Source: Flavimaribacter sp024343425
Lineage (GTDB): Bacteria > Pseudomonadota > Alphaproteobacteria > Rhizobiales > Rhizobiaceae
Direction: 5' to 3'
DNA length: 64,000 bases
Assembly: GCA_965227645.1 (NCBI GenBank)
Contig: OZ245773.1
Coordinates: 3,906,001 to 3,970,000 of the forward strand
Of the stretch, positions 43,001-51,187 are shown piece by piece; the stretch's first letter is position 1; every line of letters begins with the position of its first letter. A model generated the notes under the pieces. It was not told the origin of the DNA and made no database searches. It saw nothing but the letters and a program-made list of their open reading frames with translations. A program made the position numbers and the translations under genes.

Positions 43001-44629
43001 ATGCTCGGACTCATGCAGGAATGGCCGCTTCTGTGCCACAAGATCATCGATCACGCCGCTAATTTTCACGGAGATCGTGAAATCATAACCCGCACGGTCG
43101 AGGGCCCTGTCACACGGACCAACTACCGCGACATGCGGCAGCGATCGCTGAAACTGGCGAAGCGGCTTGAAAGAGAGGGAGCGCGGATTGGCGACCGGAT
43201 CGCCACCATGGCCTGGAACACATCGAGGCATCTGGAAAGCTGGTACGGCATAACCGGCATCGGCGCTGTCTACCACACGCTCAATCCACGTCTGTTTCCG
43301 GACCAGATCGCATGGATCATCAACGATGCGGAAGACAAGTTCCTGTTCGTCGATACGACTTTCCTGCCGATTATCGAGGCGATCGCCGACAAGACGCCGA
43401 GTATCAAAAAAGTATTCGTGCTCACCGATGCGGAGCATATGCCGGAAACGAAGCTCGACAACGCGGTCTGCTACGAGGAATGGTTGAACGAGACCGACGA
43501 TGACTTTGCCTGGAGACGGTTCGACGAACGCACGGCGGCCGGCATGTGTTACACGTCGGGAACGACGGGCGATCCCAAGGGCGTGCTCTACTCGCATCGC
43601 TCCAACGTGCTTCACAGCATGGTGGCGTGCCAGCCGGACATGATGAACCTGTCGGCGCGCGACCGGATGATGCCCGTCGTTCCGCTCTTCCACGCCAATG
43701 GCTGGGCGACTGCTTTCACCTGCCCGCTGGTCGGCTCCACGATGGTGCTTCCCGGCGCGGGAATGGACGGAGAATCGCTTTATAACCTTCTGAACGACGA
43801 GAAGGTGACGATTACGGCGGCGGTGCCAACAATCTGGCTGATGCTGTTGCAGTTTCTGGAGAATTCAGGCAACAAACTGCCATATCTGGAACGGGTTGTC
43901 ATAGGCGGATCCGCTTGCCCCAGAGCCATCACCCAGACCTTCCAGGAAAAATATGAAGTCGAGGTCATCCATGCCTGGGGCATGACCGAAATGAGCCCGC
44001 TCGGTTCGATGTGCACCATCAAGCCCGAGTATGAAAACCTTACAGGAGAGGAGAAGCTCAACCTGCAGCAGAAGCAGGGCCATCCTCCCTTCACCGTCGA
44101 GATGAAGGTTACGGATGACGAAAACAACGAGCTTCCCTGGGACAGCAAGTCGTTCGGACGACTGAAGGTGCGCGGACCCGCGGTTGCTTCGGCTTACTAC
44201 AAGAACCGAGGCGAAGAACTGTTCGACAAGGAGCACTGGTTCGACACCGGCGATGTCGCGCATATGGATCCGCACGGCTACATGGAGATCACGGACAGGG
44301 CGAAGGACGTCATCAAGTCCGGCGGCGAATGGATTTCCACGATCGAACTCGAGAATCTGGCCGTCGGCCACGAGGATGTCGCCGAGGCGGCGGTCATCGG
44401 CATCGCGCACCCCAAATGGGACGAACGGCCGCTGCTGATCGTTGTGCCCAAGGAGGGGCATGAGCCGAAGAAGGATGACCTGCTGAAATACCTTGAGGAC
44501 AAGGTCGCCAAGTGGTGGTTGCCGAACGACGTCGTGACCGTGGAGGAAATTCCGCACACGGCCACCGGCAAGATCCAGAAAACCGCGCTTCGGGAACAGT
44601 TCAAGGATTACAGTTTCCCGACCGAATGA
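43001..44629 (+). CDS. Acyl-CoA ligase (AMP-forming), DmdB/AlkK-like
   Basis: A 542-residue adenylate-forming enzyme. The P-loop is YTSGTTGDPKG (184-194), GWGMTE is represented by HAWGMTEMSP, the hinge by WFDTGDVAHMD, and the catalytic Lys lies in TGKIQK near residue 529. The MLGLMQEWPLL start and overall length fit medium/long-chain and methylmercaptopropionate-type CoA ligases. GGAGGAG precedes the ATG. A TTGACA at 42947-42952 is a possible -35. It may be a general fatty acid enzyme; a link to DMSP use (dddL lies 8 kb away) is only suggestive. Confidence 0.85.
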   Translation: MLGLMQEWPLLCHKIIDHAANFHGDREIITRTVEGPVTRTNYRDMRQRSLKLAKRLEREGARIGDRIATMAWNTSRHLESWYGITGIGAVYHTLNPRLFPDQIAWIINDAEDKFLFVDTTFLPIIEAIADKTPSIKKVFVLTDAEHMPETKLDNAVCYEEWLNETDDDFAWRRFDERTAAGMCYTSGTTGDPKGVLYSHRSNVLHSMVACQPDMMNLSARDRMMPVVPLFHANGWATAFTCPLVGSTMVLPGAGMDGESLYNLLNDEKVTITAAVPTIWLMLLQFLENSGNKLPYLERVVIGGSACPRAITQTFQEKYEVEVIHAWGMTEMSPLGSMCTIKPEYENLTGEEKLNLQQKQGHPPFTVEMKVTDDENNELPWDSKSFGRLKVRGPAVASAYYKNRGEELFDKEHWFDTGDVAHMDPHGYMEITDRAKDVIKSGGEWISTIELENLAVGHEDVAEAAVIGIAHPKWDERPLLIVVPKEGHEPKKDDLLKYLEDKVAKWWLPNDVVTVEEIPHTATGKIQKTALREQFKDYSFPTE

Positions 44630-44661
44630 GGTTAAAGGCCGGCTTCGCGCAAGAGGTCGGC

Positions 44662-45066
44662 CTACCCCCCAATCGCCCTGGAAAGAGCATAGCCGGCCAG
44701 AGCCGAGATACCCGTCAGGGTCGTTCCCCAGGCTATGTCCGCGAAGACGACGGCAAGCGGCCAGTTTTTCAAGGTCGCGTAATTCGTCATGTCATAGGTG
44801 CCGTAGGCGAGCGCTCCAAACAGGGCTCCGGCGAAGAGAGCCGCCGTCCAGGACTGGTCCCGGAGCGCCGGCAATACGGCGAAGAACACGATGCCGGCGA
44901 CATAAAACACATAGAACAGACCGGCGGCGCCCAGCTTCGGCTGATCGAGAAGCAGCGTCCCGATCTGACGGCGATAGAAGTCGTTCGCGATCCGGGTCAG
45001 CCATACGTAATCGAGCGCGAAGAAAATGATCGCGGTCAAAACATAGGCTTTTGAAAACTGGATCAT
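44662..45066 (-). CDS. DUF2177 family membrane protein
   Basis: A 134-residue membrane protein with four hydrophobic segments and the family pattern FALDYVWLTRIA and YGTYDMTNYATLKNW. DUF2177 genes recur next to RpoE-ChrR, COG2907 and DUF1365 genes. I start it at 45066 because GGAGA precedes that ATG. A TGATCC-N18-TAA promoter lies upstream on this strand, so it should be induced by RpoE. Its biochemical role is unknown. Confidence 0.85.
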   Translation of the reverse strand: MIQFSKAYVLTAIIFFALDYVWLTRIANDFYRRQIGTLLLDQPKLGAAGLFYVFYVAGIVFFAVLPALRDQSWTAALFAGALFGALAYGTYDMTNYATLKNWPLAVVFADIAWGTTLTGISALAGYALSRAIGG

Positions 45067-45098
45067 CGTGTATCTCCGTTCCAATCAGCGGGTGAATT

Positions 45099-45127
45099 CA
45101 TTACGGCCGCATGAAGCCGCCGGATCA
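45099..45127 (-). promoter_or_regulatory. Predicted RpoE (ECF11-type) promoter of the DUF2177 gene
   Basis: On the minus strand TGATCC (45127-45122) is followed after exactly 18 bp by TAATG (45103-45099). This matches the RpoE consensus of Rhodobacter-type ChrR systems (TGATCC-N18-TAA). A leader of about 27 bases precedes the start at 45066. Confidence 0.7.
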
Positions 45128-45164
45128 CCTGACCGTGATTTTCCTGCAGATAGCGACGCTCCGG

Positions 45165-45193
45165 TGATCCGGCCACCGTAAAGATACGTAAAT
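45165..45193 (+). promoter_or_regulatory. Predicted RpoE (ECF11-type) promoter of the COG2907-DUF1365 operon
   Basis: TGATCC (45165-45170) is followed after exactly 18 bp by TAAAT (45189-45193). The start codon at 45223 lies about 23 bases beyond the expected transcription start. The site is back to back with the minus-strand copy at 45099-45127. Confidence 0.7.
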
Positions 45194-45222
45194 GGTTCCG
45201 AAGCACATTTTCGGAGGCCTTC

Positions 45223-46545
45223 TTGACCAAATTGAACATCGCCGTAATCGGCAGCGGCATTTCGGGACTGTCGGCGGCATGGCTGCTTGCGAAGAAGCAC
45301 ACTGTCACGATATTCGAAAAGGCGGACTACGCCGGCGGACACGCCAACACCGTGGATGTGATGACCGGCGACGGACCGGCGTCCGTCGATACGGGATTCA
45401 TTGTCTTCAACGAGATCAATTACCCGAACCTCAGCGCTCTTTTTCGCCATTTGGACGTCGCCTGTGATGACACGGTGATGGGTTTCTCGCTGACCTGCGA
45501 CGACGGCCGATACGAGTACAGCGCATCGGGCGCCAATGGATATTTCGGTCAGCGCAGCAATATTGCCCGGATCAGGCATTGGGTTCTTCTGAAAGAAATT
45601 GCGCGATTTTTCTCGGAAGCCAAGACCAGGATGGGGATCTATCACAAGGATACGCCGCTCGGCGAATTCCTGAAGCGCGAGAACTATTCGCAAACCTTTA
45701 TCGAAGATCACATTCTGCCGATGGGCGCGGCAATCTGGTCGTCGACGACTGACGACATGCTCACCTTTCCGGCGCAAAGCTTCATCCAATTCTACGACAA
45801 TCACGGAATGCTGCAGTTCAAGAACCGGCCCCTTTGGCGAACGGTCAAAGGCGGCAGCCGCAACTATGTCAGCCGTATTCTCGAAGACAGCGCTCTCGAT
45901 CTCCGGCTCGGAACGGACCTGAAGCATGTCCGGCGCAAAGGGGATTGCGTGATCCTGGAAACGAAGGATGGCGTGGTCCATCTGTTTGATCATGTGGTCA
46001 TGGCCACGCATCCCGATCAGGCGCTCGGACTACTCGGCGACGCAGACGCCGCGGAACAGGCTCTACTGTCGCAGTTCACCTATCAGAAGAACATCGCGGT
46101 TCTTCATCGCGATCCCTCATGGATGCCTCGGCGCCGCCGGCTCTGGACAAGCTGGAACTATCTGAAATCAGGCGGCAGCGGAGATTTGTGCGTGACCTAC
46201 TGGATGAACCAGCTGCAGCAACTGCCGACGCGCGAAAATCTGTTCGTTACTCTCAACCCGACTGAAGAAATCGATCCCGGTCTGGTCGTTCGCAGTTTCA
46301 ACTACGAACATCCGGTCTTCGACGCCGAGGCCCTGCGCGCGCAGACGAAAATGGCTTCGATCCAGGGACAACGACGGACATGGTTCTGCGGGAGCTGGCT
46401 CGGCTACGGTTTCCACGAAGACGGCATCGCCAGCGGACTGAACGTGGCGGAACAGCTTGGAGGCGTCGCCCGCCCCTGGCGCAGGGATCACGACTACATC
46501 CGCAACGCCCCGGCCGAACAGCTTGAATTGCAGGTCGCAGAATGA
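45223..46545 (+). CDS. FAD-dependent amine-oxidase-fold protein (COG2907)
   Basis: A 440-residue NAD(P)/FAD-binding protein. The dinucleotide motif VIGSGISGLSAAWLL lies at residues 8-22, followed by the acidic FEKADYAGGHANTV FAD motif and a C-terminal FCGSWLGYGFHEDG closing loop. The family is found in RpoE-ChrR-controlled fatty-acid modification loci and a desaturase-like role on membrane lipids is known or suspected for relatives. The TTG start at 45223 has GGAGG six bases upstream. It overlaps DUF1365 by four bases. Confidence 0.85.
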   Translation: MTKLNIAVIGSGISGLSAAWLLAKKHTVTIFEKADYAGGHANTVDVMTGDGPASVDTGFIVFNEINYPNLSALFRHLDVACDDTVMGFSLTCDDGRYEYSASGANGYFGQRSNIARIRHWVLLKEIARFFSEAKTRMGIYHKDTPLGEFLKRENYSQTFIEDHILPMGAAIWSSTTDDMLTFPAQSFIQFYDNHGMLQFKNRPLWRTVKGGSRNYVSRILEDSALDLRLGTDLKHVRRKGDCVILETKDGVVHLFDHVVMATHPDQALGLLGDADAAEQALLSQFTYQKNIAVLHRDPSWMPRRRRLWTSWNYLKSGGSGDLCVTYWMNQLQQLPTRENLFVTLNPTEEIDPGLVVRSFNYEHPVFDAEALRAQTKMASIQGQRRTWFCGSWLGYGFHEDGIASGLNVAEQLGGVARPWRRDHDYIRNAPAEQLELQVAE

Positions 46546-47336
46546 CCCTGAGCGAAGGAATTTTCGTAGGCACGGTGATGCACAAGAGGATGCGTCCCGT
46601 ACGGCACGAATTCCGCTATTCGGTATTCTCCCTGCTGATCGATGTCGACCGGATGGATGAGATTGCAAATGGTCTTCGGTTGCTGTCCGTTGATCGCGGA
46701 AATCTTTTCTCGATCTTTCGTCGCGATCACGGCGACGGCGACGGACAATTGCGACGGCATCTCGACGGGTTGGCGACGCGGATGATCGGGCCTGAACGCA
46801 TGCAACGATGGCTGATGCTGACCTATCCGCGCATTCTCGGATACGTATTCAATCCCCTGACTGTCTACTATGGACTGGACGGGGATGGTCATATCAGAGG
46901 CGTCGTCTACGAGGTCAGCAACACCTTTGGCGAACGCCACAGCTACGCGCTTCCGGTGGAAGCGGAAGGAGCCGCCATACGTCAGACGGCGGACAAGGCG
47001 TTTTACGTGTCGCCGTTCAACCCGGTCGCCGGACGCTACCGGTTCCGCACCCGTGCGCCGGAAGAAACGGCGCACATGACGATCCTGCTCGAAGATGAGG
47101 CCGGCCCGATGTTCGCTGCGGCTTTTTCCGGCAAACGACAGCCGCTGACGGACAAGGCGCTATCCGCCTTGCTTCTGCGCCACTGGTTCATGACGTTCAA
47201 GGTGTGGGGAGGCATCCATTATGAAGCTCTCCGGCTTTGGATCAAAGGCCTGAAAATCTATCCGCGTCCTGGAAAAGGCGAAGAAACCGAAGCCTACGCC
47301 CGGTCCTTGATCATGCGTCCGACCGCCCGGAAGTAA
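46542..47336 (+). CDS. DUF1365 family protein
   Basis: A 264-residue protein carrying the DUF1365 pattern: an N-terminal VMHKRMRPVRHEFRY motif and LTYPRILGYVFNPLTVYYG. It starts on an ATGA overlap with the COG2907 gene and so belongs to that RpoE-driven operon. Its 3' end overlaps the convergent SDR gene by 43 bp. The reaction is unknown; association with fatty-acid methylation loci suggests a lipid role. Confidence 0.88.
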   Translation: MTLSEGIFVGTVMHKRMRPVRHEFRYSVFSLLIDVDRMDEIANGLRLLSVDRGNLFSIFRRDHGDGDGQLRRHLDGLATRMIGPERMQRWLMLTYPRILGYVFNPLTVYYGLDGDGHIRGVVYEVSNTFGERHSYALPVEAEGAAIRQTADKAFYVSPFNPVAGRYRFRTRAPEETAHMTILLEDEAGPMFAAAFSGKRQPLTDKALSALLLRHWFMTFKVWGGIHYEALRLWIKGLKIYPRPGKGEETEAYARSLIMRPTARK

Positions 47337-48061
47337 AGGGCATTCGGCAGACAGCGCAACAGTCCGAAAACAGTCGCAAAAGGATGCGGAAAGCGGATTT
47401 CAAAACGCTCTTTCTTAATGCCTCTTATGATGTAGTCGGCCGCCTGCTCCGCGCTTATCAGCTGCGGCATATTGAAATCATTCTTTTGAGTAAGCTTCGT
47501 ATCGACAAATCCCGGATTGACCAAAGTGATACGGATATTGAAGCGTTTTAGGTCGAGCTTGAGAGTTTCGGCGAGATTGATCAGCGCGGCCTTTGTCGGT
47601 CCGTAGTTCACTGTCCTGGGCAAGCCGCGGTAACCTGACAGCGACCCCACGATGACAAAATGTCCCTTGCCTTGTCGCTTCATTATCGGAACCACGGCGG
47701 CAATCGCGTGAATAGCGCCCATGTAGTTTACCTCAACGCCCCTTCGGATCGACGCGATGTCTATATCTCCGGGTTCGAGCGGCTTCCAGGCTCCGGCTGA
47801 CAGAACGACGGTGTCTATCCCTCCGAATCTGCTCGCGATGTCTTTCGCAGTATTGTCGACTGCCTCTGCATCGGTGATGTCCAGGGGAAATGCCGCCATC
47901 CCTCGCCCCTGCTTTTCCATCTCGTACAAGGGATTCGTCGACCGGGCAGACACGGCGATATTCTGCGCCATGCCGGCGACCTTTTCCGCAAAGGCCCTGC
48001 CGATGCCGGAACTTGCGCCAATCACCCAGACATTGCCGGGGTCGATATTCAAGGTCGCCAT
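47294..48061 (-). CDS. SDR family oxidoreductase of the RpoE-ChrR operon
   Basis: A 255-residue SDR with GASSGIG (about residues 15-21), catalytic Ser in VGSLSG and the YGPTK Tyr/Lys pair. The C-terminus has a hydrophobic, basic tail (FATVFGLLRCLPNALYF) that may sit on the membrane. It begins three bases after chrR and is the third gene of the rpoE-chrR operon, so it is probably part of the stress response. It overlaps DUF1365 tail to tail. Confidence 0.86.
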   Translation of the reverse strand: MATLNIDPGNVWVIGASSGIGRAFAEKVAGMAQNIAVSARSTNPLYEMEKQGRGMAAFPLDITDAEAVDNTAKDIASRFGGIDTVVLSAGAWKPLEPGDIDIASIRRGVEVNYMGAIHAIAAVVPIMKRQGKGHFVIVGSLSGYRGLPRTVNYGPTKAALINLAETLKLDLKRFNIRITLVNPGFVDTKLTQKNDFNMPQLISAEQAADYIIRGIKKERFEIRFPHPFATVFGLLRCLPNALYFRAVGRMIKDRA

Positions 48062-48064
48062 GGG

Positions 48065-48706
48065 TCAAATGCCGATGAATGGCTGCAGGATCCGGCTGAT
48101 CAGGCCTTTAAACCGCGTCGGATGCTCCGATGCTATCAAACAGATGCAATCGACATCGGAATCGACAATCGGCTCATGTTCGACATGTTCGTCAAGATCG
48201 GCGATATCGCCGGCTGCAAACCGCCCGAAGACGTCGCTGTAGGAGCCCTCGAGAATAAGGGTCATCTCGGCGCCGCCATGGCCGTGTTCCGGCATCTTTT
48301 TGCCCGGGGCGACCTTCAGCATGTAAAGCGAAGACGTCGTCGATGCGATGTCTATACGATGGCGCTGCATGCCAGGCACGATGGTGCGCCAGGGCACGTC
48401 ATGCAGATTGTCGCCGATCAGACGCGACAGCGGCAAAGGCACGTCCCCTGAGACAGGTTCCGGCGGCGGCGCTTCCGACTCGACATCAAGCATGCGTGAC
48501 AGGCGATCGAACGCGCCGGCGGCAAGCGGCGTCCCTTCGGACGCTTCCAGAACAGCGCCGCCCATGGATTCGGCGGCGCGAACGGCTTCACGACCCTCCG
48601 GGCACATTGCAAGATGTGACGCGACGACTACGGCGAACGCCTCGTCGAAATCGCCGCTGGCGTAACGCATGATCGAGGCGTCATCGAGATGGTGATGAAC
48701 GGTCAT
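48065..48706 (-). CDS. chrR: ChrR family anti-sigma factor with altered zinc site
   Basis: A 213-residue two-domain protein that should hold RpoE inactive until singlet oxygen or similar stress. The N-terminal zinc domain has His6, His31 and Cys35, but the fourth ligand of H-x3-C-x2-C is Gly38 (SHLAMCPEGRE, codon GGT, one base from Cys TGT). The C-terminal cupin-like domain keeps its metal pattern (HGHGGAEMTLILEG with a late His in DLDEHVEHEP). Its start overlaps the rpoE stop by four bases, the usual coupling of sigma and anti-sigma. Confidence 0.9.
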   Translation of the reverse strand: MTVHHHLDDASIMRYASGDFDEAFAVVVASHLAMCPEGREAVRAAESMGGAVLEASEGTPLAAGAFDRLSRMLDVESEAPPPEPVSGDVPLPLSRLIGDNLHDVPWRTIVPGMQRHRIDIASTTSSLYMLKVAPGKKMPEHGHGGAEMTLILEGSYSDVFGRFAAGDIADLDEHVEHEPIVDSDVDCICLIASEHPTRFKGLISRILQPFIGI

Positions 48707-49302
48707 CCAAGATCTTCCAGTTCTTCCCTGAGTTTGCGATAGGCTAGACGCAATCGCGACTTGACGGTGCCGATCGGCAAATCGAGATCGCGCGCGATCT
48801 CGCTGTGCGGCTTGTATTCGGCAAACGCCATTTCAACGACCTGTCTCTGCTCCGACGGGAGTTTTTCCAGTGCACTACGGACCAGATCGCCCTGCTGGCT
48901 GCCGATCGCTTCCGCCTCGGGACTCTCGTCCTCGCTTGCGACCATCAAGGTCTCGACATCGATATAGGGTTGCGCCGGCAAGCGGCGCAACCGATCGATG
49001 CGGGCGTTTCGGGCGACCGTGTAGATCCAGGTGCTCACCGCGCCTTTGTCCGGCCGATACAGCGCAGCCTTGCGCCATACGGTCAACATCACGTCCTGCA
49101 CCAGATCCTCCGCAAGATCGGAGGACGCACCGGATTTCTCCATCATACCTTTGATTCTGGGGCCAAACCTGTCGAACAGAATTTCGAACGACGCCTTGTC
49201 TCTGGAGGTCGCAACCTCCACCATAAGAGCCTTCAGATAGTCCTGATCCGCTGTGGGGTCCGGATTCTCGATCGGCATATCCGTTCTCAAGACACTCAAC
49301 AT
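48703..49302 (-). CDS. rpoE: ECF sigma factor, RpoE (ChrR-partnered)
   Basis: A 199-residue ECF sigma factor. Region 2 (about residues 40-110) has DLAEDLVQDVMLTVW and a basic DRLRRLP; region 4 (about 140-195) ends in the recognition helix IGTVKSRLRLAYRKLREEL. The next gene is its anti-sigma factor ChrR. I use the ATG at 49302; the frame opens upstream at 49350, but that would lie inside the predicted promoter. A later ATG at 49278 is also possible. Confidence 0.9.
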   Translation of the reverse strand: MLSVLRTDMPIENPDPTADQDYLKALMVEVATSRDKASFEILFDRFGPRIKGMMEKSGASSDLAEDLVQDVMLTVWRKAALYRPDKGAVSTWIYTVARNARIDRLRRLPAQPYIDVETLMVASEDESPEAEAIGSQQGDLVRSALEKLPSEQRQVVEMAFAEYKPHSEIARDLDLPIGTVKSRLRLAYRKLREELEDLG

Positions 49303-49329
49303 GGTCCCGACCTGTTTACTGTCGGAACC

Positions 49330-49358
49330 GAATACGTGGCGAAATTCCAATCAGATCA
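49330..49358 (-). promoter_or_regulatory. Possible autoregulatory RpoE promoter
   Basis: On the minus strand TGATCT (49358-49353) is followed after 18 bp by TATTC (49334-49330). The -35 differs from TGATCC at one base; the -10 keeps only TA. It would place transcription about 20 bases before the rpoE start. It is weaker than the two target promoters. Confidence 0.4.
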
Positions 49359-49475
49359 CAATTTTCCAAAAAATTATAGTCACGGCCGCCGTCGCCCGGG
49401 CCTGCGCAATTCAAACTCGCTGCCGTTTGCAATTCGCGAGCTTATGTGGCTCATTGCCGGAAGGAGGAATCCAAC

Positions 49476-50246
49476 ATGAAACTGTCGTCCCATTTTGCGG
49501 ATATAGAGGGACAATCCGTCTTTATAACGGGTGGCGGTTCGGGCATTGGCGCGGCCCTGACCGAAGGATTTGCCGCCGAGGGCGCGAAGGTCGCTTTTGT
49601 GCAGCGTTCGGATGCAACCGATCTCTGCGATCGCCTGGAAGCGACGTATGGAAGCCGGCCCATGTTCATTCCGTGCGACGTGACTGACGTGGACGCTCTG
49701 AACACGGCCATGGAAGAAGCGAAAAGCGGCCATGGCGCGATCACCATCCTCATCAACAATGCGGCGTCCGACAACCGCCATGGACTGGCGGACTATTCCG
49801 TGGAAGACTGGAACGCCTCGCTGAACATCAATCTGCGGCCGCACTTCTTCACGTGCCAGAAAGCAGCGCCGGACATGCGCGCGGCGGGCGGCGGCTCCAT
49901 CGTCAACTTCTCGTCGATTTCCTACATGATGGGCAACGGCGACTACCCCGCCTACGTCGCAGCGAAATCTGCGATCACGGGACTGACGAGAGGCCTTGCC
50001 CGAGAGCTGGGCCCCGACAATATCCGCGTGAACGCACTGATGCCCGGCTGGGTGCTGACGGAACGCCAGCGCCGCCTCTGGGTTACCGAAGAGGCGCTTC
50101 AGGCGCATATCGACCGGCAGTGCCTGAAGCAGGAAATCATGCCCGAGGACATGGTCGAGCCGACGCTCTTTCTGGCGTCGTCCGCCTCGCGCATGATGAC
50201 CGGACAGGCGCTCGTCGTCGACGCCGGCGTTGTTGTGACAGGGTAA
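49476..50246 (+). CDS. SDR family oxidoreductase (probable galactose or related sugar dehydrogenase)
   Basis: A 256-residue classical SDR with TGGGSGIG (about residues 18-25), NNAAS, catalytic Ser in FSSISY and YVAAK as the Tyr/Lys motif. It ends VDAGVVVTG. AAGGAGGA precedes the ATG. It heads an operon with DgoK, DgoA and an SMP-30 lactonase, so it most likely oxidises the starting aldose to its lactone. Confidence 0.85.
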   Translation: MKLSSHFADIEGQSVFITGGGSGIGAALTEGFAAEGAKVAFVQRSDATDLCDRLEATYGSRPMFIPCDVTDVDALNTAMEEAKSGHGAITILINNAASDNRHGLADYSVEDWNASLNINLRPHFFTCQKAAPDMRAAGGGSIVNFSSISYMMGNGDYPAYVAAKSAITGLTRGLARELGPDNIRVNALMPGWVLTERQRRLWVTEEALQAHIDRQCLKQEIMPEDMVEPTLFLASSASRMMTGQALVVDAGVVVTG

Positions 50247-50250
50247 AGAG

Positions 50251-51186
50251 ATGACTCCCTTCTATGCCGCCTCCGACTGGGGAACGTCGTCGTTCCGGCT
50301 CTGGCTCATCTCCACGGAGGGGCAAATCATCGCCGAAAGGAATAGCGACCAGGGCTTGGCCGTCGCTGCGGCGTCCGGTTTCGCGAAGATCCTAGAAGAC
50401 CATCTCGACGCTCTTGCCGCGCCCAAGGATCTTCCCGTCGTTATCTGCGGCATGGCCGGCGCGCGACAGGGATGGCGCGAAGCGCCTTATCTTTCCGTTC
50501 CAGCCGCGCTGTCGGATATCTGCGACAACGCCGTCGAAATCGACGGTTCGACGCGCCGGATCTGCATCCTGCCAGGCGTCGCCTCTCATGATCCGGTGAC
50601 GCCCGACGTCATGCGCGGCGAGGAAACGCTGCTTCTCGGCAATCACGCCGATTCCGACACGACATACCTTGCCTGCCTGCCCGGAACCCACTCCAAATGG
50701 GTCCAGATCGACGATGGAGCGATTGTCGGTTTCTCCACCTTCATGACGGGTGAATTGTTCGGACTGCTCGCAAAACACTCCATCCTGAAACACGCCGTGG
50801 ACGGTCATTCACAGATACACCGAGAAAGCCGGCACTTCGCGGAAGGCGTCAAGGCCGGCTACTCGAACCCGGAGGAAATCACCAGCCTCCTGTTCTCGAT
50901 CAGGGCCGGACAATTGCTCCAGGACCGGACGGGTCAGGACGGCTATGACCGGCTGTCGGGTCTGCTGGTCGGATGCGAAATCGGCGGCGCCCGTGTGTGC
51001 TTCGGCCAGACGGAAAATCTCCGTCTTATCGCCTCGGGAGATCTCGCATCCATCTATGACACGGCTTTCGAACTGCTGGATATGCCGGTGACCACGGTAG
51101 ACGCCCACAAGGCCGTTCTTGACGGTCTCGGCATTGCCGCCCGGCGCCTCTTCCGGTCCCATGCAGGCAGCGGCGGAGGCCTTTAG
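50251..51186 (+). CDS. dgoK: 2-dehydro-3-deoxygalactonokinase
   Basis: A 311-residue sugar-acid kinase that phosphorylates 2-keto-3-deoxygalactonate with ATP. The N-terminal ASDWGTSSFRLWLI motif (residues 6-19) is the ATP-binding strand-turn of the family and GTHSKW (near residue 146) is the DgoK hallmark. It starts four bases after the SDR stop and is followed one base later by the aldolase gene. Confidence 0.9.
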   Translation: MTPFYAASDWGTSSFRLWLISTEGQIIAERNSDQGLAVAAASGFAKILEDHLDALAAPKDLPVVICGMAGARQGWREAPYLSVPAALSDICDNAVEIDGSTRRICILPGVASHDPVTPDVMRGEETLLLGNHADSDTTYLACLPGTHSKWVQIDDGAIVGFSTFMTGELFGLLAKHSILKHAVDGHSQIHRESRHFAEGVKAGYSNPEEITSLLFSIRAGQLLQDRTGQDGYDRLSGLLVGCEIGGARVCFGQTENLRLIASGDLASIYDTAFELLDMPVTTVDAHKAVLDGLGIAARRLFRSHAGSGGGL

Positions 51187-51187
51187 G

